A stretch of DNA of 16,575 nt from the NCBI GenBank assembly GCA_016186855.1, contig JACPKT010000008.1, forward strand, positions 1 through 16,575, in the 5' to 3' direction. The DNA comes from Candidatus Iainarchaeum sp. (GTDB taxonomy: Archaea; Iainarchaeota; Iainarchaeia; Iainarchaeales; GW2011-AR10). Below are positions 1 to 5,992 of the stretch, one piece after another. The notes below the pieces were generated by a model that was not told where the DNA came from, ran no database searches, and saw nothing but the letters and a program-made list of their open reading frames with translations. Made by a program: the position numbers and the translations under genes. How positions within the stretch are numbered: position 1 is the first letter of the stretch; every line of letters starts with the position of its first letter.

Positions 1-20
1 TTTCGGAGTGAATTTTTTGA

Positions 21-599
21 GTGGTTTTTATGCAGGATATTAGTGTGATGATTGAGGGGGGAAAAGTGGGTGCAGGTGCGCCTCTTGGTCCTGCTCTCGG
101 CCCAACTGGGGTTAACATTGTGGAAGTGGTAAAGCATATTAATGATAAAACAGCAAATTTTGTCGTCACAAAGGTTCCGGTAAAAATTTCTGTTGATGCA
201 GTGAAAAAAACTTTTGAAATAGAAGTGGGAAGCCCGCCTATGAGCGCCCTGATAAAAAAAGAACTGAACCTGGTGAAGGGCTCTTCCAAAACAAAAAACG
301 AAGTATTGGGAAACCTTTCAATGCAGCAGGTGAAAAAAATTGCGGAAATGAAGTTTGATAGCTTGAACTCTTACAGTTTGTACAGTGCTGCGCGTGAAGT
401 AATCGGAACCGCTCAAAGCATGGGCGTGCAGGTTGAGGGAAAAAATGCAAATGAAACCCAGAAAGAGTTTGAACAAGGTTTTTTTGACGAATTTTTTGGA
501 AAAGAAAAAAAACATGTTAAAGAGAACAAGGAATCTTTGAGCCAGGCATTTGTTGGCGCAGCAAAAAATTTAGTGAAAGAGATTGTTGGCAAGAAGTAA
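21..599 (+). CDS. rpl11: 50S ribosomal protein L11 (archaeal L11/uL11)
   Basis: Ribosomal protein uL11 binds the GTPase-associated region of 23S rRNA at the base of the stalk, next to L10. The N-terminal domain carries the diagnostic glycine/proline-rich motif GAPLGPALGPTGVNIVEV at about residues 18-35. The C-terminal RNA-binding domain ends in the expected helix around SAAREVIGTAQSMGVQVEGK. The product is 192 residues from a GTG at 21, while archaeal L11 is usually about 160. The extra 30 or so residues form a charged, lysine/glutamate-rich tail (about 150-192) that I cannot assign. GTG at 21 is preferred because GGAGTG at 5-10 lies 10 nt upstream; the in-frame ATG at 30 would remove only three residues and is a fair alternative. 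The gene heads the stalk cluster with rpl1, rpl10 and rpl12. Identity is certain; the exact start is less so. Confidence 0.96.
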   Translation: MVFMQDISVMIEGGKVGAGAPLGPALGPTGVNIVEVVKHINDKTANFVVTKVPVKISVDAVKKTFEIEVGSPPMSALIKKELNLVKGSSKTKNEVLGNLSMQQVKKIAEMKFDSLNSYSLYSAAREVIGTAQSMGVQVEGKNANETQKEFEQGFFDEFFGKEKKHVKENKESLSQAFVGAAKNLVKEIVGKK

Positions 600-605
600 A
601 ACATG

Positions 606-692
606 TTTTTTTATTGTAATCCAAAATTATATTCATATTATCGCCCTGCTAAAAGCAGGGCATGTATGGATTGCAAACGAATCCTTTCGTTT
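606..692 (+). repeat. Structured intergenic repeat, copy A
   Basis: This copy begins 6 nt after the rpl11 stop. It has a T7 head (606-612) followed by ATTGTAATCC and an AT-rich stretch. Hairpin 1 is GCCCTGCT-AAA-AGCAGGGC, a perfect 8-bp stem at 643-661. The linker is ATGTATGGATTGC. The tail can form GGATT (668-672) with AATCC (680-684), or the loop AAACG (675-679) with CGTTT (688-692); together these make an H-type pseudoknot. The alternative fold is the 7-bp hairpin AAACGAA/TTCGTTT. The tail T-run is shared with the head of copy B, so A and B are in direct tandem with a period of about 85 bp. Stem sequences differ from the other copies but pairing is kept. Function is unknown. Confidence 0.85.
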
Positions 693-786
693 TTTTATTG
701 TATTCAAAATTATATGCATATTACTGTCCCATCGAAGATGGTGCATGTATAGATTGCCAGCGAATCTGTTCGTCGCTGTTTTTTTT
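690..786 (+). repeat. Structured intergenic repeat, copy B
   Basis: Tandem neighbour of copy A. The T7 head at 690-696 is followed by ATTGTATTC and an AT-rich block nearly identical to copy C. Hairpin 1 has a GAA loop at 733-735 with stem CCATC/GATGG, continued through a C-T mismatch to a further three pairs. Linker ATGTATAGATTGC. The tail pairs AGATT (751-755) with AATCT (763-767) and CAGCG (758-762) with CGCTG (774-778). There is a 3-4 nt insertion before the last strand compared with copies C and E. It ends in T8 (779-786), so the hairpin plus T-tract resembles an intrinsic terminator. The tail abuts the stop codon of the minus-strand microprotein at 785-787. Confidence 0.85.
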
Positions 787-922
787 AACCTTGTCTGAGT
801 ATTTCCACTGCGTTTCCAAGGCTTGTGTTTGGGGGCGCGGTTAAGAGCAATGCAACTGCTATTACTGCGCCGACTATTATTATTATTGCTATTTTTGTTC
901 TGATGTCAATTTTTTTTGCCAT
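785..922 (-). CDS. Candidate 45-residue single-pass membrane microprotein
   Basis: An open frame runs on the minus strand from ATG (complement of 920-922) to TAA (complement of 785-787). It starts MAKKIDIRTK, has a very hydrophobic stretch of about 18 residues (IAIIIIVGAVIAVALLLT, residues 11-28), then a short outer tail ending VEILRQG. A positive N-terminus followed by one membrane helix is what a small inner-positive membrane protein looks like. It occupies almost exactly the non-repeat DNA between repeat copies B and C. No clear Shine-Dalgarno is visible; an AT-rich TATA-like block lies at about 957-968 inside the copy C head. I recognise no family. It could be a chance frame in AT-rich DNA, but the composition and the snug fit between repeats favour a real gene. 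Confidence 0.5.
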   Translation of the reverse strand: MAKKIDIRTKIAIIIIVGAVIAVALLLTAPPNTSLGNAVEILRQG

Positions 923-937
923 GGTTTTTTTTCCCGG

Positions 938-1028
938 TTTTTTTTATTGTATTCAAAATTATATGTATATTACTGCCCATCGAAGATGGTGCATGTATAG
1001 ATTGCCAGCGAATCTTTCGCTGTTTTTT
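938..1028 (+). repeat. Structured intergenic repeat, copy C
   Basis: T8 head at 938-945, then ATTGTATTC and the AT-rich block. Hairpin 1 is TGCCCATC (974-981), loop GAA, GATGGTGCA (985-993), an 8-bp stem with one bulged T. Linker ATGTATAGATTGC. The tail pairs AGATT (999-1003) with AATCT (1011-1015), and CAGCG (1006-1010) with CGCTG (1018-1022), giving a pseudoknot with loops of 2, 0 and 2 nt. The competing fold is the 7-bp hairpin CAGCGAA/TTCGCTG with a TCT loop. T6 follows (1023-1028). About 30 nt downstream (1061-1071) lies AATCTTCGCTG, which looks like a decayed tail fragment. Confidence 0.85.
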
Positions 1029-1149
1029 CTATTAAACAGTTTGTCCAATATAGTTTTTTAAATCTTCGCTGGAAGAATTATTTTAGTTTTGGGCTGTTTT
1101 TGGCCGTTTTAACTAATTCCGGTTTTTCCGGCATTAGGAGGTTGTTTTT
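1029..1149 (+). promoter_or_regulatory. rpl1 leader with putative promoter and Shine-Dalgarno
   Basis: This is the 120-nt stretch between repeat copy C and rpl1. A TATA-like TTTTTTAAATC sits at about 1053-1063, which would place a transcript start near 1085. The remaining leader has two short G/C-rich palindromes, GGC/GCC around 1091-1107 and CCGG-TTTTT-CCGG around 1120-1133. A perfect AGGAGG at 1136-1141 lies 8 nt before the TTG start at 1150 and decides that start. Archaeal L1 is known to repress its own mRNA by binding a 23S-like site; whether the palindromes here serve that role is only a guess. Confidence 0.4.
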
Positions 1150-1887
1150 TTGAACCAGCAGGATGTTTTAAATGCTCTTTCGCTAATGCGTGAAATTTCC
1201 AAAAAGCGGAATTTTTTGCAGTCAGTGGATTTTAATATTAGTTTTACCGGGATTGATTTCAAAAAACCTGAGAACAGGGTAGATGTGGATGTTATTTTGC
1301 CAAACTCCACTGGAAAGCAGGGCAGTGCAAAAGTTGTTGTTTTTGCCCGTGACAAAGAATTTGCAGAGCAGTTAAAAGGCAAGGCAAAGGTTGTTTTAGA
1401 GGAAGAGATTGCATCCATAAAGCCAAAAGACATGGAACAATATTTGGCAAACTATGACCTGTTTCTTGCAGAGGGTCCCTCGATTTTGACTGTTGCAAAA
1501 TATTGTGGTCAGCAGCTTGCCCCAAAGGGAAAGATGCCCAAACCGATTAATGCAGATTTGAAGGCTTTTGAACTTGTAGTTTCAAAGGCAAGCACTTCAA
1601 TAAAGGTTTCAAATTCAAGGGGAAAATTCATGCCAGTTGTTCACGTAATGGTTGGGAGAGAAGGAGATGAAAATGAAAAAATTTCGCAAAACATTTTGAC
1701 AGTTTACAACGCGGTTTTGTCTTCTCTTGGGGGCAAAAGTCAAAACATAAAATCCGCTTTTGTGAAACTGACAATGGGTCCTTCTGTAAAGATTGGAATT
1801 TCAAAGGAAGAAGCTGATGACTTAAAGCAGAAGCTATTGGAGAAAAATAAAAACGAAAAAATTATTCAAATGGCGGGTAACAAATGA
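1150..1887 (+). CDS. rpl1: 50S ribosomal protein L1 (archaeal L1/uL1)
   Basis: uL1 forms the mobile L1 stalk on 23S rRNA helices 76-78 near the E site and often autoregulates its operon. Family hallmarks are KKRNFLQSVDFNISF near the N-terminus, KKPENRVDVDVILP, the central APKGKMPKP motif, and the C-terminal SQNIKSAFVKLTMGPSVKI. The product is 245 residues, against about 215 for many archaeal L1 proteins; the excess is a charged C-terminal helix after the GPSVKI motif. The start is TTG, fixed by AGGAGG 8 nt upstream, with no competing in-frame start of comparable quality. The stop TGA overlaps the ATG of rpl10 (ATGA at 1884-1887), so the two are likely translationally coupled. Confidence 0.96.
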   Translation: MNQQDVLNALSLMREISKKRNFLQSVDFNISFTGIDFKKPENRVDVDVILPNSTGKQGSAKVVVFARDKEFAEQLKGKAKVVLEEEIASIKPKDMEQYLANYDLFLAEGPSILTVAKYCGQQLAPKGKMPKPINADLKAFELVVSKASTSIKVSNSRGKFMPVVHVMVGREGDENEKISQNILTVYNAVLSSLGGKSQNIKSAFVKLTMGPSVKIGISKEEADDLKQKLLEKNKNEKIIQMAGNK

Positions 1888-2760
1888 CTTTTCACACGCG
1901 TTCTTGGAAGGAGAGAGAAGTAAAAGAACTGCATGAGCTGTTTGTTTCAAACCCGGTGGTTGCAATAGTTGACTTGCAGTCCTTGCCTTCGGCTCTTTTT
2001 TCAAAGCTTAGAAAAAAAGCTTTCAGGCAGGGCAGTAATGAGGGTTTCAAAGACAAGGATAATGAGGATGGCTCTTGCCTTCAGCGGAAAAGAGGCATTA
2101 AAAGGGTTTGTTGGAAAAAGTTGTGCAGTAATTTTTACAGACATCAATCCATTTGAGTTGTTTTCATTTTTGAAGAAAAACAAGGGAAGTGTTGCAGCAA
2201 AAGCTGGCCAGATTGCACCGGAAGATATACTAATTCAGGCGCGCGACACAGGCCTTCCGCCAGGTCCTGCTTTAAGTGATTTGAAGGCATCGGGTCTTGA
2301 TGTTCGGGTTTTGGGCCAAACGATTGTAATTGCAAAGGACAAGGTAGTCACCAAAAAAGGAGAGCCTGTTTCAAAAGCTGTTGCAGGCACCCTTTCAAAG
2401 CTTGACATCAAGCCGATAAAAATTGGTATGCGTGTGCTGTCAGTTTTTGAAAACGGGCAATTGTTTGACGAGAATGTTTTGGACATTGACACGCAAAAGG
2501 TTTTCCAGGAATTTGTCGCCGCTTACAATCTGGCACTAAACTTGGCTTTTAACTCAAGGTATTTTTCTAAGGAAACAATTCCGCTTCTTGTTGTAAAAGC
2601 TTTCAGAGAGGCTAAGGCGGTTGCATTGGAGTTTGAAATTTTTGACTCTGGAACAATCTCTGAATTTATTGAAAGGGCAGCAGTGCATGCAAATGCATTG
2701 AAATCGAAAATTCCTTTTGAGGAAACAAAAAAAGCAGAAAATGGGGGGGAAAGTGGTTAG
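1884..2760 (+). CDS. rpl10: 50S ribosomal protein L10 (archaeal P0/uL10), frameshifted
   Basis: uL10/P0 anchors the P1/L12 dimers of the stalk to 23S rRNA and L11. The reading frame starts at ATG 1884 (about 45 residues ending SALFSKLRKK) and continues in the +1 frame from about 2019 (LSGRAVMRVSKTRIMRMAL) to the TAG at 2758-2760. The break lies in an A7 run at 2012-2018; removing one A restores a single 291-residue protein with the expected join LRKKLSGRAVMRVSKT. Later landmarks match archaeal P0: the insertion domain around ARDTGLPPGPALSDLK, KKGEPVSKAVAGTLSKLDIKP, and the helical spine that binds L12. The usual archaeal C-terminal acidic tail ending in GLGxLFG is absent, and the protein ends KKAENGGESG. 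A sequencing or assembly indel is the simplest explanation of the frameshift. Confidence 0.93.
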
Positions 2761-2846
2761 TTTTTTTAATTGTAATTCAGAGTTATATTATCGTCCCGTC
2801 GAAGACGGGACATGTATGCGATGTAAACTGGCGCAACAGTTTTTTT
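2761..2846 (+). repeat. Structured intergenic repeat, copy D
   Basis: Starts directly after the rpl10 stop. Head T7 (2761-2767) then AATTGTAATTCAGAGTTATA, a block shared with copy E. Hairpin 1 is a perfect GTCCCGTC-GAA-GACGGGAC at 2793-2811. The tail is highly diverged yet still pairs: AAACTG (2825-2830) with CAGTTT (2837-2842), and TGCG (2817-2820) with CGCA (2832-2835). Sequence at these stems is unlike every other copy, so the retained pairing is informative. It ends in T7 (2840-2846), which also begins a partial second copy. Confidence 0.82.
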
Positions 2847-2875
2847 AATTGTAATTTAAATTATATTAATAATTC
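2840..2875 (+). repeat. Partial repeat copy (head only), just before rpl12
   Basis: T7, AATTGTAATTT and AAATTATATTAA repeat the head of copy D, but hairpin 1 and the tail are missing. The sequence runs straight into the ATG of rpl12 at 2876, with an in-frame TAA at 2870-2872. This is the second case, after A/B, in which a new head follows directly on a tail. The rest of the unit, and the expected 5' end of rpl12, are both absent here. Confidence 0.65.
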
Positions 2876-3124
2876 ATGTCTAAGGTTTTGCAGGCAGCTG
2901 GAGCGCATGTCGATGGTGCAAGGGTTAAAGCTCTTGTGGCGTCTTTAAGGGACGTGGACATTGATGAGGCGATTCAGAAGGCTGCAATGCAGCCGGCAAT
3001 GGTTGCAGTAGCCCCAGCACATGCGGCTGCAGGAAAGGAAGCGGCAAAAACTGAAGAGACAAAAGAAGAAGAGAAAAAAACCGAAGAAGAGGCAGCTGAA
3101 GGGCTTGGCTCACTCTTTGGGTGA
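2876..3124 (+). CDS. rpl12: 50S ribosomal protein P1/L12 (archaeal stalk), N-terminally short
   Basis: Archaeal P1/L12 forms dimers on the L10 spine and recruits translational GTPases through its C-terminal peptide. Here 82 residues comprise the second half of the N-terminal domain ([31 protein letters not shown]), an alanine-rich hinge, a lysine/glutamate-rich segment and the signature GLGSLFG at the very end. Archaeal P1 usually has about 100 residues and begins with a helix of the type MEYIYAALLLHSAGKEIT, which is missing; the first residues MSKVLQAAG align to position 20 or so of the family. No upstream in-frame start exists (TAA at 2870-2872), and no frame in the 115-nt gap encodes the missing helix. 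No Shine-Dalgarno is visible. Identity is sure; whether this 5' end is natural is not. Confidence 0.92.
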   Translation: MSKVLQAAGAHVDGARVKALVASLRDVDIDEAIQKAAMQPAMVAVAPAHAAAGKEAAKTEETKEEEKKTEEEAAEGLGSLFG

Positions 3125-3152
3125 GCTGGCCTTTTTTTCCTCTTTTTTTTTT
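3108..3152 (+). terminator. Intrinsic-type terminator of the ribosomal stalk operon
   Basis: GCTCAC (3108-3113) pairs with GTGAGC (3121-3126) around a 7-nt loop, and the stem can extend by three wobble pairs. The hairpin overlaps the rpl12 stop codon. It is followed by T7 (3132-3138) and T10 (3143-3152). Archaeal RNA polymerase terminates on U-tracts, so the double T-run is the stronger part of the signal. Confidence 0.7.
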
Positions 3153-3159
3153 GCAATAA

Positions 3160-3298
3160 ATATTTAAATTATTAATTTCTATTTATATTAATCAAAAATA
3201 TATATAATAATGAATTACAAAAAAAATATATAGTAGTCAAATAAAAATATTGATTTAATCGTCATTGCATTTAAGGCGGTTTTTTTTTGGGTGGCTTA
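3160..3298 (+). promoter_or_regulatory. AT-rich promoter region of the S16 protease gene
   Basis: Almost entirely A/T and without an open frame. TATA-like candidates are TATATATAATAA at about 3199-3210, AAATATATAG at about 3224-3233 and TGATTTAATC at 3251-3260. The last would start a transcript near 3280. GGGTGG at 3289-3294 is a plausible Shine-Dalgarno 4 nt before the ATG at 3299. Which TATA is used cannot be told. Confidence 0.4.
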
Positions 3299-5992
3299 AT
3301 GAAAAAAACTTTTTTTTTCCTATTTTTGGTTCTGCTTTTTTTTCCATCCGCACTTGCTGTAATTCAAAACTCCCAGTTAAAGGTTTTAGCTGTCACTTCT
3401 GACGGCAAAGGGCTTGGGGCTGACCTGTTTTTGGAGATTGAGGAAGGGAGTGGTGGCATTTGGGTTTCCGCGGAGCCGTTGGTTGGGACCACTACTCAGA
3501 GCGCTGCAAGGACTGCAAGGGATGTTGCAAAAAAGTTCAGCTTAGAAGTGGAAAAGCATGATTTCAAGTTTTCGATTGACTCGGCTGCCTCTCTTGTTGA
3601 GGGGCCAAGCGCTGGAGCTGCAATGGCGCTGCTTATAGTTTCTTCACTGCAGAACAAGGTACTTCCCTCAAATATTAGTGTTACAGGAACAATTGATGGC
3701 TCGGGAAATGTTGGCCCGGTCGGAGGGGTTTTTGAGAAATCAGTTGAGGCTTCAAAACTTGGAATTGAATTGTTTATGATTCCAAGAGGGGAAGCCGTAC
3801 AGACTGTGAGAATTGAGGGGCAGGTTAAAAGCATTAACCTTGTTGAATATGGCCCGAACGATTTGGGCATGACAATTGTTGAGGTTGCCAATATTGATGA
3901 TGTGATAAAATACGCTTTTTCTGACATTAAGTCAATTGATGTTTCACAGATAATTGCAAGCAGTGAGATTCCGGATTTTGTCCCAAAACCGGTTTTGCTG
4001 CAGCCACACTTGCAGGTGATGAAGTCACTTGTAAATGAGTACATTAGAGAGACAAATGTAATAATTGGGGAGGCAAAAAATTCTGTTTCTTTTGCCGTGA
4101 TTGAAGACCCGGCACTTGTCAACACTCTTTTGGACACAATTACCAGTGCGGAGCAGACAATGAGGCAGGCTGAAATTTTAGACGAGCAGAATTACTTGTA
4201 TTCTGCCGCCAACTTTGCTTTTCTTGCAAGGGTTAACGCTTTGTTGGTGAGGGATGTTTCTTTAACCCCGTCTATTTTGAATCCATCGTCAAGTGCACTT
4301 GAGTACAAGATTTCTGAACTGAAGTCTGGGGCCATTGATTTGGAGGAAATGCTTGACAAAAGCATTCCGGTTGATTATTTGGAGTGGTATATTTCTGCAC
4401 AGCAGAGGCTCAGCTATGCAAAAGTAAATTTGGACAAGCTCTCTTCAACGCAGGTTATAATTATAGGAGGGGACAGTATTTCGGATGGTTTTGAGCGCCT
4501 TTCAGATTATGAGTTTGCAGTGGCCTGGCTTGGTGTTGCAGAAGATTTTTTTGAAATAACAAAAAATTCCGTTAAAAGAGTCAAGTTAAACAGTGCTTTT
4601 GAAAATGAAATGGATGACTTGCTTGTAAAGGGCGAGGAGACTGCAATGTCCCTTCCGGAGGAAACTGCTGATGACATTGTTAGAAGAATTAATGCTGCAA
4701 AGTTTGAGAAGGCAAAGGGCTGGAACATGGCTTCGGTATTTGATTCTGCCACTGCCTATGCACTTGGGAGCGCAGAGAAACTCACTGAAGGCAAAGAAAT
4801 AACAGAACTGACTGCAGTGCTTGAATCAAAGATAAATGATTTTGAGAAAAAAATTTCTTCTTCCAAGTACAAGTTTTCTTGGCCGGTTCTTTATCTGGAC
4901 CACGCAAAATATTTTTTGGAAAGCGCAAACTATTATTCTTCTTCAAACCAGACTGCACGGGCTGTCAACTCTCTTCGGTCAGGCATTTCATTGATAATTC
5001 TTGCAGACCAGCTTGTTTTGGTTGCGGAGCCGATTTTTGGGCATTATGAAAATGTTTCGGCAAACGAGCTTGTTTCGGACTCATTTCCTGCGGCAACTCC
5101 TGCTTCAATGCCGTTTTTTAACCCGGTGACGTGGTTTTCGTTTCCGGCAAACAGTGTTTTGGTTGCAGGTTTTTTTGGTGCCGTGTTGCTGTTTGCTGCT
5201 ATTTTGGGGTTTTTTATTTACAAGACAGTGTCAAAAAATGCAAATAAGTCCCCGCAGGTTGTCTTGGAGCTTATAAAAATTAAAGATCTTCAAAGAAAGG
5301 CGGACAGTGCCCTGCTTGAGGGAAAAATTTCTGAACAAAAGCATTCAGAACTGGTTTTGAATTATTGTCTTGAGCAGGCTTTGTTGGAAAAACAGCATGC
5401 AGAGCAGGTTTCGCGCTTGTTGGAAATCGATAAAGAAAGGGCCGACTTGGTATCGCTTGAAAAAAGGCTAAGAGACCTAAAAAGCCATTTGAAGGAAAGA
5501 ATTATTTCTGAAGAGGATTTTAAGTTGGCAAAAAAAGAGCTGGTTGGAAACCTAAATCAGATAAAAGAAGACCTTTTAACAGAAGAAAAGTCGGTTCAGA
5601 AAGTAATGGAAAAATCCAAATCCACGCTTGATAAAATAAGGCAAAGGGAAAAAAACTTGACTCCAATTAAAGCAGAAGAATTGCCTGCAAAAACAAAGCC
5701 TGAAAACGAGAAAATTAAGCCAAAAAAATATGTGGTGAAAAAAATCTCTGCTTCTTTAAAAAAGGTAAAAAAAGAAAAAGCTCAAGTCGGCGAAAAAATT
5801 CAAGTTCCTTCTTCTAAACCAATTTTTTCTTTGATTTTATCACACCATTTGCAGGTTTCTTGGGGGCAAGGGTTTTTTAAAAGCTCGAGTGCAGTTGCAA
5901 AAATTTTTCGCGCATTTTGCGGGTTTACGGTCACTTTTAAGAGCGTTGAGCCGAATAGGAATTTTCCATCCTTTATTTGTTCGGGAAAATAA
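3299..5992 (+). CDS. Membrane-anchored Lon-like S16 serine protease (archaeal, COG1750-like)
   Basis: A secreted, membrane-anchored Ser/Lys protease with a Lon-type catalytic domain but no AAA+ domain. From the ATG at 3299 (GGTGG 4 nt upstream; TTG at 3287 is a weaker alternative) it has a signal peptide at residues 1-20 ending PSALA. The protease domain follows at about 25-215. Ser104 lies in VEGPSAGAAMAL and Lys147 in VGGVFEK; their 43-residue spacing equals that of the Ser679/Lys722 dyad of E. coli Lon. A long helical region precedes a membrane helix at about 620-642. A charged coiled coil then extends to about 790, followed by a lysine-rich tail. By topology the protease should face outward and the coiled coil the cytoplasm. 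The last 63 or so residues are encoded antisense to the nuclease gene and look non-native. A one-base A-run indel near 5758-5763 would end the frame at TAA 5766-5768. Substrates are unknown. Confidence 0.88.
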   Translation: MKKTFFFLFLVLLFFPSALAVIQNSQLKVLAVTSDGKGLGADLFLEIEEGSGGIWVSAEPLVGTTTQSAARTARDVAKKFSLEVEKHDFKFSIDSAASLVEGPSAGAAMALLIVSSLQNKVLPSNISVTGTIDGSGNVGPVGGVFEKSVEASKLGIELFMIPRGEAVQTVRIEGQVKSINLVEYGPNDLGMTIVEVANIDDVIKYAFSDIKSIDVSQIIASSEIPDFVPKPVLLQPHLQVMKSLVNEYIRETNVIIGEAKNSVSFAVIEDPALVNTLLDTITSAEQTMRQAEILDEQNYLYSAANFAFLARVNALLVRDVSLTPSILNPSSSALEYKISELKSGAIDLEEMLDKSIPVDYLEWYISAQQRLSYAKVNLDKLSSTQVIIIGGDSISDGFERLSDYEFAVAWLGVAEDFFEITKNSVKRVKLNSAFENEMDDLLVKGEETAMSLPEETADDIVRRINAAKFEKAKGWNMASVFDSATAYALGSAEKLTEGKEITELTAVLESKINDFEKKISSSKYKFSWPVLYLDHAKYFLESANYYSSSNQTARAVNSLRSGISLIILADQLVLVAEPIFGHYENVSANELVSDSFPAATPASMPFFNPVTWFSFPANSVLVAGFFGAVLLFAAILGFFIYKTVSKNANKSPQVVLELIKIKDLQRKADSALLEGKISEQKHSELVLNYCLEQALLEKQHAEQVSRLLEIDKERADLVSLEKRLRDLKSHLKERIISEEDFKLAKKELVGNLNQIKEDLLTEEKSVQKVMEKSKSTLDKIRQREKNLTPIKAEELPAKTKPENEKIKPKKYVVKKISASLKKVKKEKAQVGEKIQVPSSKPIFSLILSHHLQVSWGQGFFKSSSAVAKIFRAFCGFTVTFKSVEPNRNFPSFICSGK

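Noticed and set aside
606..786. Known riboswitch or small self-cleaving ribozyme in the repeats
   Set aside because: I looked for fluoride, preQ1, hammerhead and twister core sequences and saw none; the fold alone is not enough to assign a class.
606..1028. Possible CRISPR array from spaced repeats
   Set aside because: The units are 85-95 bp, imperfect, partly in direct tandem without unique spacers of constant length, and also dispersed elsewhere.
583..1061. Plus-strand open frames of 60-78 codons in the rpl11-rpl1 gap
   Set aside because: They are translations of the repeat copies (the same peptide recurs in different frames). The paired stems, not the codons, are what is conserved.
2012..2018. 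Programmed frameshifting in rpl10 as the preferred explanation
   Set aside because: No stop codon or stimulatory structure typical of recoding is evident at the A7 run, and similar homopolymer breaks occur in a neighbouring gene, so an indel error is simpler.
3496..4137. Minus-strand 213-codon open frame
   Set aside because: It lies opposite the catalytic domain of the S16 protease, has no family features and is a shadow of that gene.
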